From Amycolatopsis sp. EV170708-02-1 (lineage in GTDB: Bacteria > Actinomycetota > Actinomycetes > Mycobacteriales > Pseudonocardiaceae), in the NCBI RefSeq assembly GCF_022479115.1, contig NZ_CP092497.1:7316001-7380000 (forward strand): 64,000 bases of DNA, written 5' to 3'. How positions within the stretch are numbered: position 1 is the first letter of the stretch; each line of letters opens with the position of its first letter. Position numbers and translations under genes: made by a program. Below, in pieces: positions 32,565 to 42,411 of the stretch. The notes below the pieces were generated by a model. That model had not been told where the DNA came from, ran no database searches, and was given only the letters and a program-made list of their open reading frames with translations.

Positions 32565-33803
32565 GTGGACGGGTCCGCGGTGGAGAGGGGATCCGGCCGT
32601 CCTATGAGCACCATCGTGCCCGGCCCCGGCGATACGGTGCTCAAGGTGTACCCGGGATCGCTGGACCGGGAGACCCGGACGGCGCTGGACCGGGAATGGG
32701 CCGCGCTCTCCGGTATCGCGTCGATCCTCCCGGTGGAGGAGATCGGCAAGCTCGCCGACGGCCGGACGGCGCTGCGAATGCCGCGCTGTGACCGGTCCCT
32801 CGCCACCTTGACGGAACCTCTGCCGGTCCAGGACGCGCTGCTGATCGGTGAAACGGTCGCGCGGGCACTCGCGGCCGCGCACCGGTCGGGCGTGGTGCAC
32901 GGTTCGGTTTCGCCAGGAAACGTCCTGATCCGGCGCACCGGCGAGCCCGTCGTCGCCGACTTCGGCGTGGCGCTGCGGCGACGGTTTCCCCGTGACCCGC
33001 TCCACGGTCTCGAGTTCGCCGCACCGGAGACCGTGCGCGACCAGACCATGGACGAGCGGACCGATCGCTACGGCCTCGGCGCCGTCCTGTACCTCGCGCT
33101 GACCGGCGAGCCTCCACACAGGACGGTCGTCGGCGAACACCCCGGGACCCGGATCCACCGCGTGCTCACCGAGCCCGTCGCACCCATCACCCGGCCGGAG
33201 GTCCCGGACGAACTGGTGGCGCTCGTCGGCGAACTGCTCGCCAAGGACCCGGACAGCCGGCCGGAAGACCCGGAAACCCGGTTGAAGCACCTGCACCGGA
33301 AGCTCACGGCGGCCCACGCCGGCATCCCGCTCGACCTGCCCGCGGAACCGATCCTCGTGCTGGAGCCGTCCCGCCCGGAACGGCCACCGACGGAAACCGC
33401 GGCATCGAAGCGGAAGTACGTCATCGCGGCCGCGGTCCTCGCCGGGATCTGCGGCGCTGTCGCCGTACCGTGGCTTCTGTCCGGCCGCGGGGAGCCCCCT
33501 TCGGTGGCGCCGACGACGGCCGCTCCCCCATCGAGCGGGGTCGAGATCGACCTGGCCCCGCCCGTCGACCACGAAACGTACGTCGAGCTGTCGTGGACGT
33601 CGAGCGCCGAACTGGACTTCGCGATCATCCTCGCCGAGGAAGGCAGGGCGGAGCCTCAGGTGATCCTGACGCAGCGGACCAAAAAGCGGCGGGTCGAGGT
33701 CCGGCCGGGCCTGCGGTACTGCTTCCAGATCCAGGGCAGCAGCCCGCAGGGCACCTACGAGAGCGAATTCCGGCCGCTCCGCGGCGCCGTCTGCAAGACC
33801 TGA
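32565..33803 (+). CDS. Membrane pseudokinase with extracellular beta-sandwich domain
   Basis: 412 residues from GTG 32565 (an internal ATG at residue 14 is possible). The kinase-like domain (about 20-260) has VLKVYPG lysine, HGSVSPGN in place of HRDxxxxN, and a retained DFG (VADFGVALRR). Membrane segment VIAAAVLAGICGAVAVPWLL (about 287-306), linker, then an extracellular domain with VDHETYVELSWTSS and YCFQIQ closing GAVCKT. It is the fused counterpart of the two-gene unit just upstream. The conserved aspartate of the catalytic loop is missing, so kinase activity is doubtful. Confidence 0.75.
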   Translation: MDGSAVERGSGRPMSTIVPGPGDTVLKVYPGSLDRETRTALDREWAALSGIASILPVEEIGKLADGRTALRMPRCDRSLATLTEPLPVQDALLIGETVARALAAAHRSGVVHGSVSPGNVLIRRTGEPVVADFGVALRRRFPRDPLHGLEFAAPETVRDQTMDERTDRYGLGAVLYLALTGEPPHRTVVGEHPGTRIHRVLTEPVAPITRPEVPDELVALVGELLAKDPDSRPEDPETRLKHLHRKLTAAHAGIPLDLPAEPILVLEPSRPERPPTETAASKRKYVIAAAVLAGICGAVAVPWLLSGRGEPPSVAPTTAAPPSSGVEIDLAPPVDHETYVELSWTSSAELDFAIILAEEGRAEPQVILTQRTKKRRVEVRPGLRYCFQIQGSSPQGTYESEFRPLRGAVCKT

Positions 33804-33831
33804 GCCGCAACATGCCTCCCTCCGGTGGTTT

Positions 33832-33898
33832 CGCGTGATCAGACGGACGGCACACGTGATCAGATGGACGACTCGCGTGCCGTCCGCCTGATCACGCG
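33832..33898. terminator. Inverted repeat between convergent operons
   Basis: 25-base arms 33832-33856 and 33874-33898 (CGCGTGATCAG...ACGGCACACG against its reverse complement, two mismatches) around a 17-base loop, lying between the ends of the pseudokinase gene (33803) and the TgpA-like gene (33910). No T-run; it probably acts as a bidirectional terminator or attenuating hairpin. Confidence 0.55.
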
Positions 33899-33909
33899 TG
33901 CCGTCCGAG

Positions 33910-36036
33910 TCAGGCGGCGCGCGGCGGGAACAGGACGCGGACGTTGACCGCCGCGCGCAGCCTCGCCGCCCAAGACCGCCGCCGGAGTCCTTTTCGGACG
34001 GTCCGCACCGCGGCCCACGCCTCGTGGGCGACGTCCGGAGCCGTCCCGGACCACAGCGCGGCGTCGACGGATCTCGCCAGCGAGTGCAGTCCCTCCACTG
34101 TGGACTGATCGCCGAAGACCCCAGCCGTGGCGGCCAGATCCCGCACGGTCATCCCGGCGGTCACCCGGAGACCGTGCGCCCGCAGGCGGTCCCTGGCCTC
34201 GGCCCAGGCACCGATCACCGCCGCCCGGCCCTCCTTGCGACGGCGCCGCCAGGCGCGGAACGCGGTCACCACGGGAACGCCCGTGCCCCAGAGCACCAGC
34301 AGGATCCCGAGCCCGATGCCGGCGATGATCGCCGGTGCCCGCCAGTCCCCCGCACCCGGGGCGGTGTCCTCTTCGGACTCTCCGGGCGGCAGCGGCGGGT
34401 TCTCCAGTTTCTGCACCGGTGGCAGCTGGGTCCGCACCTCCGCCACCGCGGCGGCGATCCCTTTCGCGGCCCCGGATCCACTCTGCTCGGCGGTGCCGGA
34501 CGGGTCGAGCGGAACCCAGCCCACCTTGGCCACGGCGACCTCCGGCCACGCGATGACGTCGGCGTTGCGGACGACGTGCGCGCCGTCGGCTTCGGCCCGG
34601 TCCGGCGCGCGATAGCCGACGACGAGCCGGGCCGGGATTCCCTTCAGGCGGGCCAACACCACGTACGCGGCGGCGAACTGCTCGCTCGTACCCCGTTTGT
34701 CACCGTCGATCAGGAACCGGCGCAGCTGCGGCCAGCCGTGTCCGGTCGGCAGGTCGTCGCCCGTGGCGAGCCGGTAGTTTCCGGCGAGGTACCGCTCCAG
34801 CGCGACGGCGGTCTGGAACGACGGCCGCAGATCGGGCGGCAGCGCCCGGTCGGCGAGTTCGCCGATCTCCGGGGGAACCGTGCCGAGACCGCCGAGACCA
34901 CCCGGGAGCGCGGGATCCGTTCCGGCGCCCATCAGGTCTTCCGGGCCGACCTGGGGCTCCCACCAGCCGAGGGTGTAGCGGGATCGCGGCGGCGTCTCCG
35001 TGGCGACAAGGGTTCCGCGTGTCTCGTCGACGAGCGCGTCGACACCGGTGACCGACGCGGGCGACGTCTGGCCGGGGAGCCACGGTCCGGACGGAGCCGT
35101 CATCTCGATCGTGGCCTGGCGCCTGGCGGCCGGGACCTCCTCGCCCGTCCGGGGCGGGATTTCCGCGCCCAGACGGCGGAAACCGCCACCGGGCAGCCAG
35201 TTCGAGCCGTCGAACTCGTCCAGCACGGCCAGTGGCCAGCGCCGGGACGCCGGGGTGTCCCCGGTGTAGCGGAACACCTGCGGTGACGGATTCTTGGTCC
35301 GGTACGCGATCTCGGACAGCGGGCTCGCGACGGACTCTTCGGCGAGCGGGACGGATTCGTCGTCCTTCAAGGAGTACGCGGGTCGCGCGAGCGGATCGGC
35401 CACGGCCAGCGCGAGCGCGCCGACGACGCCGAGCACCACGGCGGGCGCGACCAGTTTCAGCAGCCGGGGCAACGCGGTCCCCCCGCCGCTGACCAGCAAG
35501 AGTCCGGCGATGACCGCGTAACCGAGGCCCGTGGCCACCGCTGCGGCACCGGTCACCGCGACGTAAGCCTGGCTCAGCACCAGGACGAGCAGGCCCGGCA
35601 CGAGGGCGATCAGTGGCCGCCGCAGCCGGTGCAGCAGTTCGATGCCCAGTACGGCGGCGATCAGCACGGCCAGCGGCACGAACGAGATCAGTTCCGGCTC
35701 CGGCCGGGCAGGCCAGGTCGTCCGCAGGGTCAGCTGCCAGCCGTCGACGGCTCCGGCGGCGAGCACCGTGAGCGTCTCCCCCGTCGGGATCCCCGCCACC
35801 GTCGTTTCCGGCAGCGCCGTCTCGATCACCGCGAGCAGGCCCGCCGTCAGGGCGATCACCGGCCGCCACGGCACGGCTTTCGGGAACCGCCTGCCGAGTT
35901 CGGTGACGCCGTACGTCACCAGGACCACCGCGCCGACCGGCAGGAGCAGCGCGGCCAAGCCGAAGACCGGCGCGAAGAGCAGTCCTCCGATCGCCGCCGC
36001 GGCGAGCACGGCGACGTCCGCGATCCGCGGGGTCAC
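33910..36036 (-). CDS. TgpA-like transglutaminase-domain membrane protein
   Basis: 708 residues from GTG 36036, which overlaps the intended DUF58 stop (GTGA). The N-terminal half holds about six membrane segments (DUF3488-like). The periplasmic part contains the transglutaminase core: FAAAYVVLARLKGIPARLVVGY (here a TSEQFA context without an obvious catalytic Cys), AHVVRNADVIAWPEVAV with His/Asp-like positions, and WVPLDPSG. One further membrane segment (APAIIAGIGLGILLVLWG) precedes a C-terminal DUF4129-like domain. The absent cysteine suggests a non-catalytic or altered enzyme. Part of a MoxR-DUF58-TgpA operon. Confidence 0.8.
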   Translation of the reverse strand: MTPRIADVAVLAAAAIGGLLFAPVFGLAALLLPVGAVVLVTYGVTELGRRFPKAVPWRPVIALTAGLLAVIETALPETTVAGIPTGETLTVLAAGAVDGWQLTLRTTWPARPEPELISFVPLAVLIAAVLGIELLHRLRRPLIALVPGLLVLVLSQAYVAVTGAAAVATGLGYAVIAGLLLVSGGGTALPRLLKLVAPAVVLGVVGALALAVADPLARPAYSLKDDESVPLAEESVASPLSEIAYRTKNPSPQVFRYTGDTPASRRWPLAVLDEFDGSNWLPGGGFRRLGAEIPPRTGEEVPAARRQATIEMTAPSGPWLPGQTSPASVTGVDALVDETRGTLVATETPPRSRYTLGWWEPQVGPEDLMGAGTDPALPGGLGGLGTVPPEIGELADRALPPDLRPSFQTAVALERYLAGNYRLATGDDLPTGHGWPQLRRFLIDGDKRGTSEQFAAAYVVLARLKGIPARLVVGYRAPDRAEADGAHVVRNADVIAWPEVAVAKVGWVPLDPSGTAEQSGSGAAKGIAAAVAEVRTQLPPVQKLENPPLPPGESEEDTAPGAGDWRAPAIIAGIGLGILLVLWGTGVPVVTAFRAWRRRRKEGRAAVIGAWAEARDRLRAHGLRVTAGMTVRDLAATAGVFGDQSTVEGLHSLARSVDAALWSGTAPDVAHEAWAAVRTVRKGLRRRSWAARLRAAVNVRVLFPPRAA

Positions 36037-36058
36037 GACACCAGCTCGTTCCACCGGT

Positions 36059-37210
36059 TCACCGCCTCGGCCGCGTCCGCCGCACTGACCCTCCGCGCGC
36101 GGGGACACCCTCGACGCCGTGCACGCCGAGCCCGTCCATCCCGAGCCCGTGCGTGCCCACCCCGAGCACGTACACCGACGAGAAATGCGGCCGCACGACC
36201 GCGAGGCCGCGCAGGTCCGGCCCGGCCCTGCCGGTCACGACGACCAGGCAGCCACCACGGACACCCTTGCGGGACAACGAAACCGGGATCATCGGCCGAT
36301 CGGCGGCCGGGTCCTGGCCGACCTCGCACAGCACGTCGAGCAGCCGCCTCGCCGCCTGCGCGCCGCCGTAGGTCGTCAGATCCTCGCCGGTCGAGGTGAG
36401 CAGGCGGCAGCGATGCCCGGCCATCGCCGCCGCGTTCACCAGTGACGCCGCCAGCTCGGCGGCCTCCTCGAATTCGTTCTCCGACAACACCTTCGCCCGG
36501 GTGTCGAGCAGCAGCGTGAACCGCGGATGGTCGGGATCGACGTAGTCCCTGACCATCAACTGCCCCGTCCTGGCCGTGGCCTTCCAGTGCAGGTGACGGA
36601 CCTCGTCCCCGACGACGTACTCGCGCACGTCCCGCAGGTCCGCCGAACCGTGCAGCGAATCGTCGGTCGTCGGCCCGTCGTGGTGGTGGCGGGGATGCCC
36701 GGTCGCGAGCGCGCGCACGGGATGCAGTTTCGGGTAGACCCACAGCGTCGCGGTGTCACCGGCCGGAAGCGGCCGGCGGACCAGGCCGAGCGGATCGGCA
36801 CGTTCCAGGATCAACGGCCCGACCGTGAACCGCCCGCGCCGCCTCGTCGGCAGTTCGTAGTGGTACGTCGCCTCACCGCCCGGTGGCAGCGGGCGGACCG
36901 TGACGGCCAGTTCGGCGCCGTGTTCCCCGTGCTCCCGCGCCGTGAACCCGGCCTGCCGCCGTGTTCCCGGGTTCCCGACCAGCAGCCGGGCCATCGCCGG
37001 ATGTCCGCGTTCGACGCGGTCCGGGAAAACGTCGCGCCGCACCGCGACCCGTGGGCGCCGGATCGCCAGCGCCACCCCGGCGAGCAACGCGCCCACCGCG
37101 GTTCCCGCGAGCACACGCAGCAGGGGGTATCCGGCCACTTCGCCCGCGCCGTACAGCAGCACGGCGGCGACCAGCAGTCCGGTACCGCGTCCGGTGAGCC
37201 GCATCCTCAT
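36059..37210 (-). CDS. DUF58 protein, C-terminal frameshift
   Basis: 383 residues as read from ATG 37210. Two N-terminal membrane segments (GLLVAAVLLYGAGEVAGYPLL and VLAGTAVGALLAGVALAI) precede the DUF58 core GSADLRDVREYVVGDEVRHL, then WKATARTGQLMVRDY. The last 15 residues as read (RGGSVRRTRPRR) are not family-like. One base away, near 36090-36100, the frame gives RRVSAADAAEAVNRWNELVS and stops at 36033, overlapping the next start. A C seems lost from a CG-run, so the intended gene is 36033-37210. DUF58 proteins partner MoxR ATPases. Confidence 0.8.
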   Translation of the reverse strand: MRMRLTGRGTGLLVAAVLLYGAGEVAGYPLLRVLAGTAVGALLAGVALAIRRPRVAVRRDVFPDRVERGHPAMARLLVGNPGTRRQAGFTAREHGEHGAELAVTVRPLPPGGEATYHYELPTRRRGRFTVGPLILERADPLGLVRRPLPAGDTATLWVYPKLHPVRALATGHPRHHHDGPTTDDSLHGSADLRDVREYVVGDEVRHLHWKATARTGQLMVRDYVDPDHPRFTLLLDTRAKVLSENEFEEAAELAASLVNAAAMAGHRCRLLTSTGEDLTTYGGAQAARRLLDVLCEVGQDPAADRPMIPVSLSRKGVRGGCLVVVTGRAGPDLRGLAVVRPHFSSVYVLGVGTHGLGMDGLGVHGVEGVPARGGSVRRTRPRR

Positions 37211-37224
37211 CCGCCCGCTTCGGC

Positions 37225-38178
<954 letters not shown>

Positions 38179-38200
38179 CGTGCCCCCTGTTTCGTGCCCG

Positions 38201-40330
38201 TCATTTCCAGGTGATCGTCTTCGATATCTCGCTGTAGACCTTCGGTTGCAGCGTGACGGTGACCTCGTCCCCCTTGGCACCGGGATAGCGGAGGAGATCC
38301 GTGCCGGTGTTGTGCTGGCCGGTGAGCTTGATCGTGAGCTCCTTGCGAAAGCCGCCGGGCCCGGTGACGACGACGGGGAGCGTGGCGTTCCAGTTCGCGC
38401 TCTCGGTGATCGTCCTGGCCACCAGCCGCACCATCCCGTTCCGCTGCGTCACCTCGATGTCCGGCCGCCCCTTCGGCGTCGTCGGATCGTCCCCCGCCGG
38501 GCCGTTGCCCGCGGCGCTCGTCGCCTCGACGTAGAACCGGAGTTCAGTGCCCACCAACAGGAAATCGGCCACGTACTGCCGTGCCGACGCCGGGACGGTC
38601 GCCTCGCCGCAATCCGGCGGATCATGCGGCTGGTTGATGCCTTCGCTGTCCGGGCACCAGTAGATCCGGTAGCCGGTGATCGGCGAGCCGTTCGCCGTCG
38701 CGGGCGTCCAGGTGATGAGCGCGCCGCCGTTGCCCTGCGGTTGCGCGGCGACGTTCCCGGGGGCGCTCGGCGGCTTCGGCACCGCCGGGGTCACCGGAGC
38801 GGAACTGGCACCGGGCCCCGTTCCCGCGCGGTTGATCGCGGCGACGGTGAAGACATACGAGGCACCGTTGGCCAGCCCGGTGATCGAGGCCGTCCGCGCG
38901 CCGCCGCCGACCGTCCTCTCGCCGCCGGACCAGGTCACCCGGTAGCCGGTCACGGCGGCGCCGTTCGCGGCCGCGGCGTTCCACCGCACGGTCGCGGAGG
39001 CGTTGCCCGGCGTGGCCGTCACCGACCGCGGCGCGCCCGGCGGGCTCGCCGCGACGGGCGGTGGCTTCGTCGTCTGCGGCGCGACGGGCCGGTCCGGCTT
39101 CCCGGACGGCGCGGGCGGCGGCTGGGGCGGTGTGACGGGTCCCCGCGTGTCCGGAGGGTTCTGGGGCGGCGGAGCCACCGGTTTCGGGTCCTTGGCGGGA
39201 TCGGGAGCGCCGGTCACCGGGACCTCGTTCACCGCGCCGTCGTGCTCCACCACCAGCACATGGGCACCGTCCACCCCGTCGACGTAGACCTTGGAGTCCT
39301 GGCCGCGCACCGGGGGCCTGCCGCCCTCGCCGGGGATCGGTTTCCTGTCCCGCTCCCGGCCGTCGCGGTCGAAGGTGCGCAGTGTCTTGCTGGTGCGGTC
39401 GACCACCGCGACGGCGGTCCGCGAGGCGGCGACGCCCGCGTAATCACCCGGCGGAAGGCCGACGGTCACCGGGGCGGTCTTGGCCTGCGGCCCGGCGTCC
39501 ACCAGATGCAGCCGCGCGCCCTGCGGGTCGAGGATCGCCACCTTGCCCTCGACGTCGTTCGACGCCGCGACCGCGGTCTCCGGGACCTCGACGCCGAGCT
39601 TCACCAGATCGCCGAGGCCGGTGACGGCGACCGTCCGCGCGGTGTCGTCGGTGGTGTCCACGAACATCGCGGCGTCGCCGACGACGGTGAGGGAACCCTT
39701 GTGCCCCTGGGGAATCACGAACGGGCAGGACAGCCGCTCCGAACCGGGAGCCAGTTCGCACAACAGCCCGGTGTCGAGCCGGTGCAGCCAAAGCCGCCCG
39801 TCCGGGGTCGCGACCGGAGTCCCCAGCGGCCCTCCGGCCTTGACGGTGACCGCGCGGTCGCCGAAGCGGCTCACAGTCCCGGCCTCGCGGTAGACGGCGT
39901 ACGGCCCGCCCCGGACTTCGAGGGTCACCGGACGTTCGGCGGCAGGCGCGGGGTGGCTGCCTTCGACCGACAGCGTCGATTTGCCGAACTCGATGTTCTT
40001 CGAAGGGCCGACGACGTATCCCTGCGTCGGACCCTGCACGACCTGGCTGTCCTTGTCGGCGCCGGGGACGCTCACTTCGGCGTCCGCCCGCTTGCCCGAC
40101 CCGTCGATGTGGAACGCCTTGCCGAGCGCCGAGTTGTAGATCCAGTGGCCGGTCTGGACCAGATCCAGGCCGGGCAGCGGTTTCGCGGCACCCCCCACGG
40201 CGATGCCGACCACCGCGACACAGCCCGCGACGATCAACGCGATCGGAGCCCTTGCCCGCCAGCGCGCCCCGGCGGTCCCCTTACCTGCACGGATCACATC
40301 CGGCAGCGTAACGCGTTCGTTCGGCGTCAT
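38201..40330 (-). CDS. Membrane-anchored beta-propeller/fibronectin III protein
   Basis: 709 residues from ATG 40330. Short cytosolic tail, membrane segment ALIVAGCVAVVGIAVGGA (about 31-48), a long extracytoplasmic region of repeated beta strands with propeller-like units (GTPVATPDGRLWLHRLDTG; VAILDPQGARLHLVDAG), a Pro-rich linker (about 400-440), then two fibronectin III domains (ATVRWNAAAANGAAVTGYRV; ALITWTPATANGSPITGYRI) and a C-terminal domain. Followed by MoxR-DUF58-TgpA on the same strand, it is probably the extracellular component of that envelope system. Confidence 0.78.
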   Translation of the reverse strand: MTPNERVTLPDVIRAGKGTAGARWRARAPIALIVAGCVAVVGIAVGGAAKPLPGLDLVQTGHWIYNSALGKAFHIDGSGKRADAEVSVPGADKDSQVVQGPTQGYVVGPSKNIEFGKSTLSVEGSHPAPAAERPVTLEVRGGPYAVYREAGTVSRFGDRAVTVKAGGPLGTPVATPDGRLWLHRLDTGLLCELAPGSERLSCPFVIPQGHKGSLTVVGDAAMFVDTTDDTARTVAVTGLGDLVKLGVEVPETAVAASNDVEGKVAILDPQGARLHLVDAGPQAKTAPVTVGLPPGDYAGVAASRTAVAVVDRTSKTLRTFDRDGRERDRKPIPGEGGRPPVRGQDSKVYVDGVDGAHVLVVEHDGAVNEVPVTGAPDPAKDPKPVAPPPQNPPDTRGPVTPPQPPPAPSGKPDRPVAPQTTKPPPVAASPPGAPRSVTATPGNASATVRWNAAAANGAAVTGYRVTWSGGERTVGGGARTASITGLANGASYVFTVAAINRAGTGPGASSAPVTPAVPKPPSAPGNVAAQPQGNGGALITWTPATANGSPITGYRIYWCPDSEGINQPHDPPDCGEATVPASARQYVADFLLVGTELRFYVEATSAAGNGPAGDDPTTPKGRPDIEVTQRNGMVRLVARTITESANWNATLPVVVTGPGGFRKELTIKLTGQHNTGTDLLRYPGAKGDEVTVTLQPKVYSEISKTITWK

Positions 40331-40337
40331 GGCGTGC

Positions 40338-41624
40338 TCACCGGTCCCCCATGGGCAGGGCGAGCTCGAAGATCGCCCCGCCCTCGTCGCGGTTGTAGAT
40401 ACGCAGCGTGCCGCCATGGATGTCGGCGACCCACTTGACGACGGCGAGGCCGATCCCGGTCGATCCGCCGCCGCTGACGAAGCGTTCGAACAGTTCCGCC
40501 GCCCCGTCCGGATCGACGCCGGGACCGCGGTCGGCGATGATCACCCTGCCGTCGAGCACGGTGACCTGGATGTCGGCCTCTTCGCCGGGCGCGCGGCCGT
40601 GGTTCAGCGCGTTCCCGATCAGGTTCGCGATCGCGCGCCGCAGCAATGTCGCGTCGCCCTCGACGCGGGTCGGCACGGACGTGACCGAGATCCGGGCGCC
40701 GCCGGCGGGCATGTCCTCGACGAGGATCTCGACCAGTTGATCGAGCATCAACGGCTCCATGGCCGGCTTCTCGACCCCGGCGGTGACCCGGGCACGGCTC
40801 GGCCAGAGGTCGATGATGTCGCCCATCATCGAGGCGAGCCGGATGGTCCTCGGCAACATCTCGGCCTGCGCCGCCGGGTTCCGCGACGCCGTCTCGGCCA
40901 GCGCACGCAAACCGGCCACCGGCGTCTTCAGATCGTGCACGACTCCGTCGAGGAGCTGGGAAACCCCGTCCAGCAACGACTTCTGCTGTTCCAACGCCGC
41001 GGTCGCCGGGCGCATGGCGCGGCCCGCGATGAAATACCCGGCGGCGCCGAGCCCGAGCACCAGGAGCACGCAGCCGCCGATCACCAGCAGCGTCCACTCG
41101 TCGTGCCGCTCGCCGACGGCCTCGGCGTCGGCCACCACGACGACGGCGCCGACGATCTGCTGCGAGGTGTCCTTGATCGGATCGGCGGCGACGTAGACGG
41201 ACCGCCCGGCGGCCGTCCTCTCGTAGCCGGTCTTCGAGCGGTTCGTGCCGGTGGCCTCGGCCGCGAGCCGGTTCAGCAGCCCGTCGTCGACGGGGACGCA
41301 CTCGCGTTCACCCCGGTAGGGCTCGAAGTGCGGCGCGGTACCGGGCAGGACGGCGAACTGCGGGCACTGCTGGTTCACGGTGTCGGTGCCGATGTAGGCG
41401 GTGACGATCGCCCCGCCGTCCGCCGCGATGAGCCTGGCCAGCGTCGCGGAGACCTGGCGGACGTCGCTGTCGAGCCGCTGCCTGCCCTGATCGGCGTCCG
41501 CCTCGATCAGCAGCCACGCCAGCACCACCAGGCCGAGCGCGTTCATCGCGGTGAACAACAGCGTCAGCAGACCGCGGAGCCGCCGCAGCCGCCCGGTCGA
41601 GGTCTCGGTGTCGGTGTCCGTCAC
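40338..41624 (-). CDS. Two-component sensor histidine kinase
   Basis: 428 residues from GTG 41624, overlapping the response-regulator stop. Membrane segments at about 17-40 and 178-200 enclose an extracytoplasmic sensor of about 135 residues with two cysteines (QQCPQF, RECVP). Phosphoacceptor H230 is in GVVHDLKTPVAG. ATPase boxes: IANLIGNALNHG, IADRGPGVD, STGIGLAVVKWV. Partner of the OmpR-type regulator upstream. Confidence 0.9.
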   Translation of the reverse strand: MTDTDTETSTGRLRRLRGLLTLLFTAMNALGLVVLAWLLIEADADQGRQRLDSDVRQVSATLARLIAADGGAIVTAYIGTDTVNQQCPQFAVLPGTAPHFEPYRGERECVPVDDGLLNRLAAEATGTNRSKTGYERTAAGRSVYVAADPIKDTSQQIVGAVVVVADAEAVGERHDEWTLLVIGGCVLLVLGLGAAGYFIAGRAMRPATAALEQQKSLLDGVSQLLDGVVHDLKTPVAGLRALAETASRNPAAQAEMLPRTIRLASMMGDIIDLWPSRARVTAGVEKPAMEPLMLDQLVEILVEDMPAGGARISVTSVPTRVEGDATLLRRAIANLIGNALNHGRAPGEEADIQVTVLDGRVIIADRGPGVDPDGAAELFERFVSGGGSTGIGLAVVKWVADIHGGTLRIYNRDEGGAIFELALPMGDR

Positions 41625-42292
41625 GAGAGCCGGAACCCGACTCCGCGGACCGTCTCCACCGGATCGGGCTCGCCCAGTTTGCGGCGCAGCCGTTTGACGA
41701 CGGCGTCGACGACGTTGGCCACGGGTTCGTTTTCGAGATCCCAGCAGTGCTCGACGAGATCCGCCCGGGACACCGTCATCCCGGGGCGGGTCGCGAGGTA
41801 TTCGAGGATCGCGAACTCGCGGTTGCTCAGGGAGAGCAGCACACCGCCCCGGCGGACCTCGCAGCGCGCGAAATCGACTTCGAGGTCGGCGTGGCGCAAC
41901 ACCGGCGGCCTGGCACCCCGGCGACGGCACAGGTTCGTCACGCGCGCCAGCAGCTCCGCCATCACGAAGGGTTTGACCAGGTAGTCGTCCCCGCCGTGTT
42001 CGAATCCCTCGATCCGGGCGCTGCTCGAATCCAGCGCGGTCAGGAACAGCACCGGCACGGCCCAGCCCCGCCGCCTGCGCTCGTCGACGAAGCCGATGGC
42101 GTCGCCGTCGGGCAGCATCCGGTCGAAGACCGCGCAGTCGTGCACCCCACCGGTCGCTTCGAGTGCTTCGGCCGCGGCCGCCAGCGAACCGGCGGCGTCC
42201 ACGGTGAACGAGGCGGCGCGCAACTCGGCGGACACGGCCATCCGGATGTCTTCGTCGTCCTCGACGACCAGCACCCTCGCGTTCATCGGCAT
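41621..42292 (-). CDS. OmpR-family response regulator
   Basis: 223 residues from ATG 42292, with GAGG 5 bases upstream. Receiver: acidic EDDED (11-15), phosphorylation D57 in VFDRMLPDG, conserved lysine in LVKPF. The C-terminal winged helix ends VETVRGVGFRL. Four-base overlap with the cognate sensor kinase. Confidence 0.92.
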   Translation of the reverse strand: MPMNARVLVVEDDEDIRMAVSAELRAASFTVDAAGSLAAAAEALEATGGVHDCAVFDRMLPDGDAIGFVDERRRRGWAVPVLFLTALDSSSARIEGFEHGGDDYLVKPFVMAELLARVTNLCRRRGARPPVLRHADLEVDFARCEVRRGGVLLSLSNREFAILEYLATRPGMTVSRADLVEHCWDLENEPVANVVDAVVKRLRRKLGEPDPVETVRGVGFRLS

Positions 42293-42411
42293 CGGATCCT
42301 CGCACCAAAGAGGGAGGTCATGGGGTCACCGTGGGAGATTAGCGTCCTGGGCACAGCGGAACGGGCGATCACCCGGATACGGCCGTCCGGCGGCTCGGCT
42401 ACCTTGGCCGG

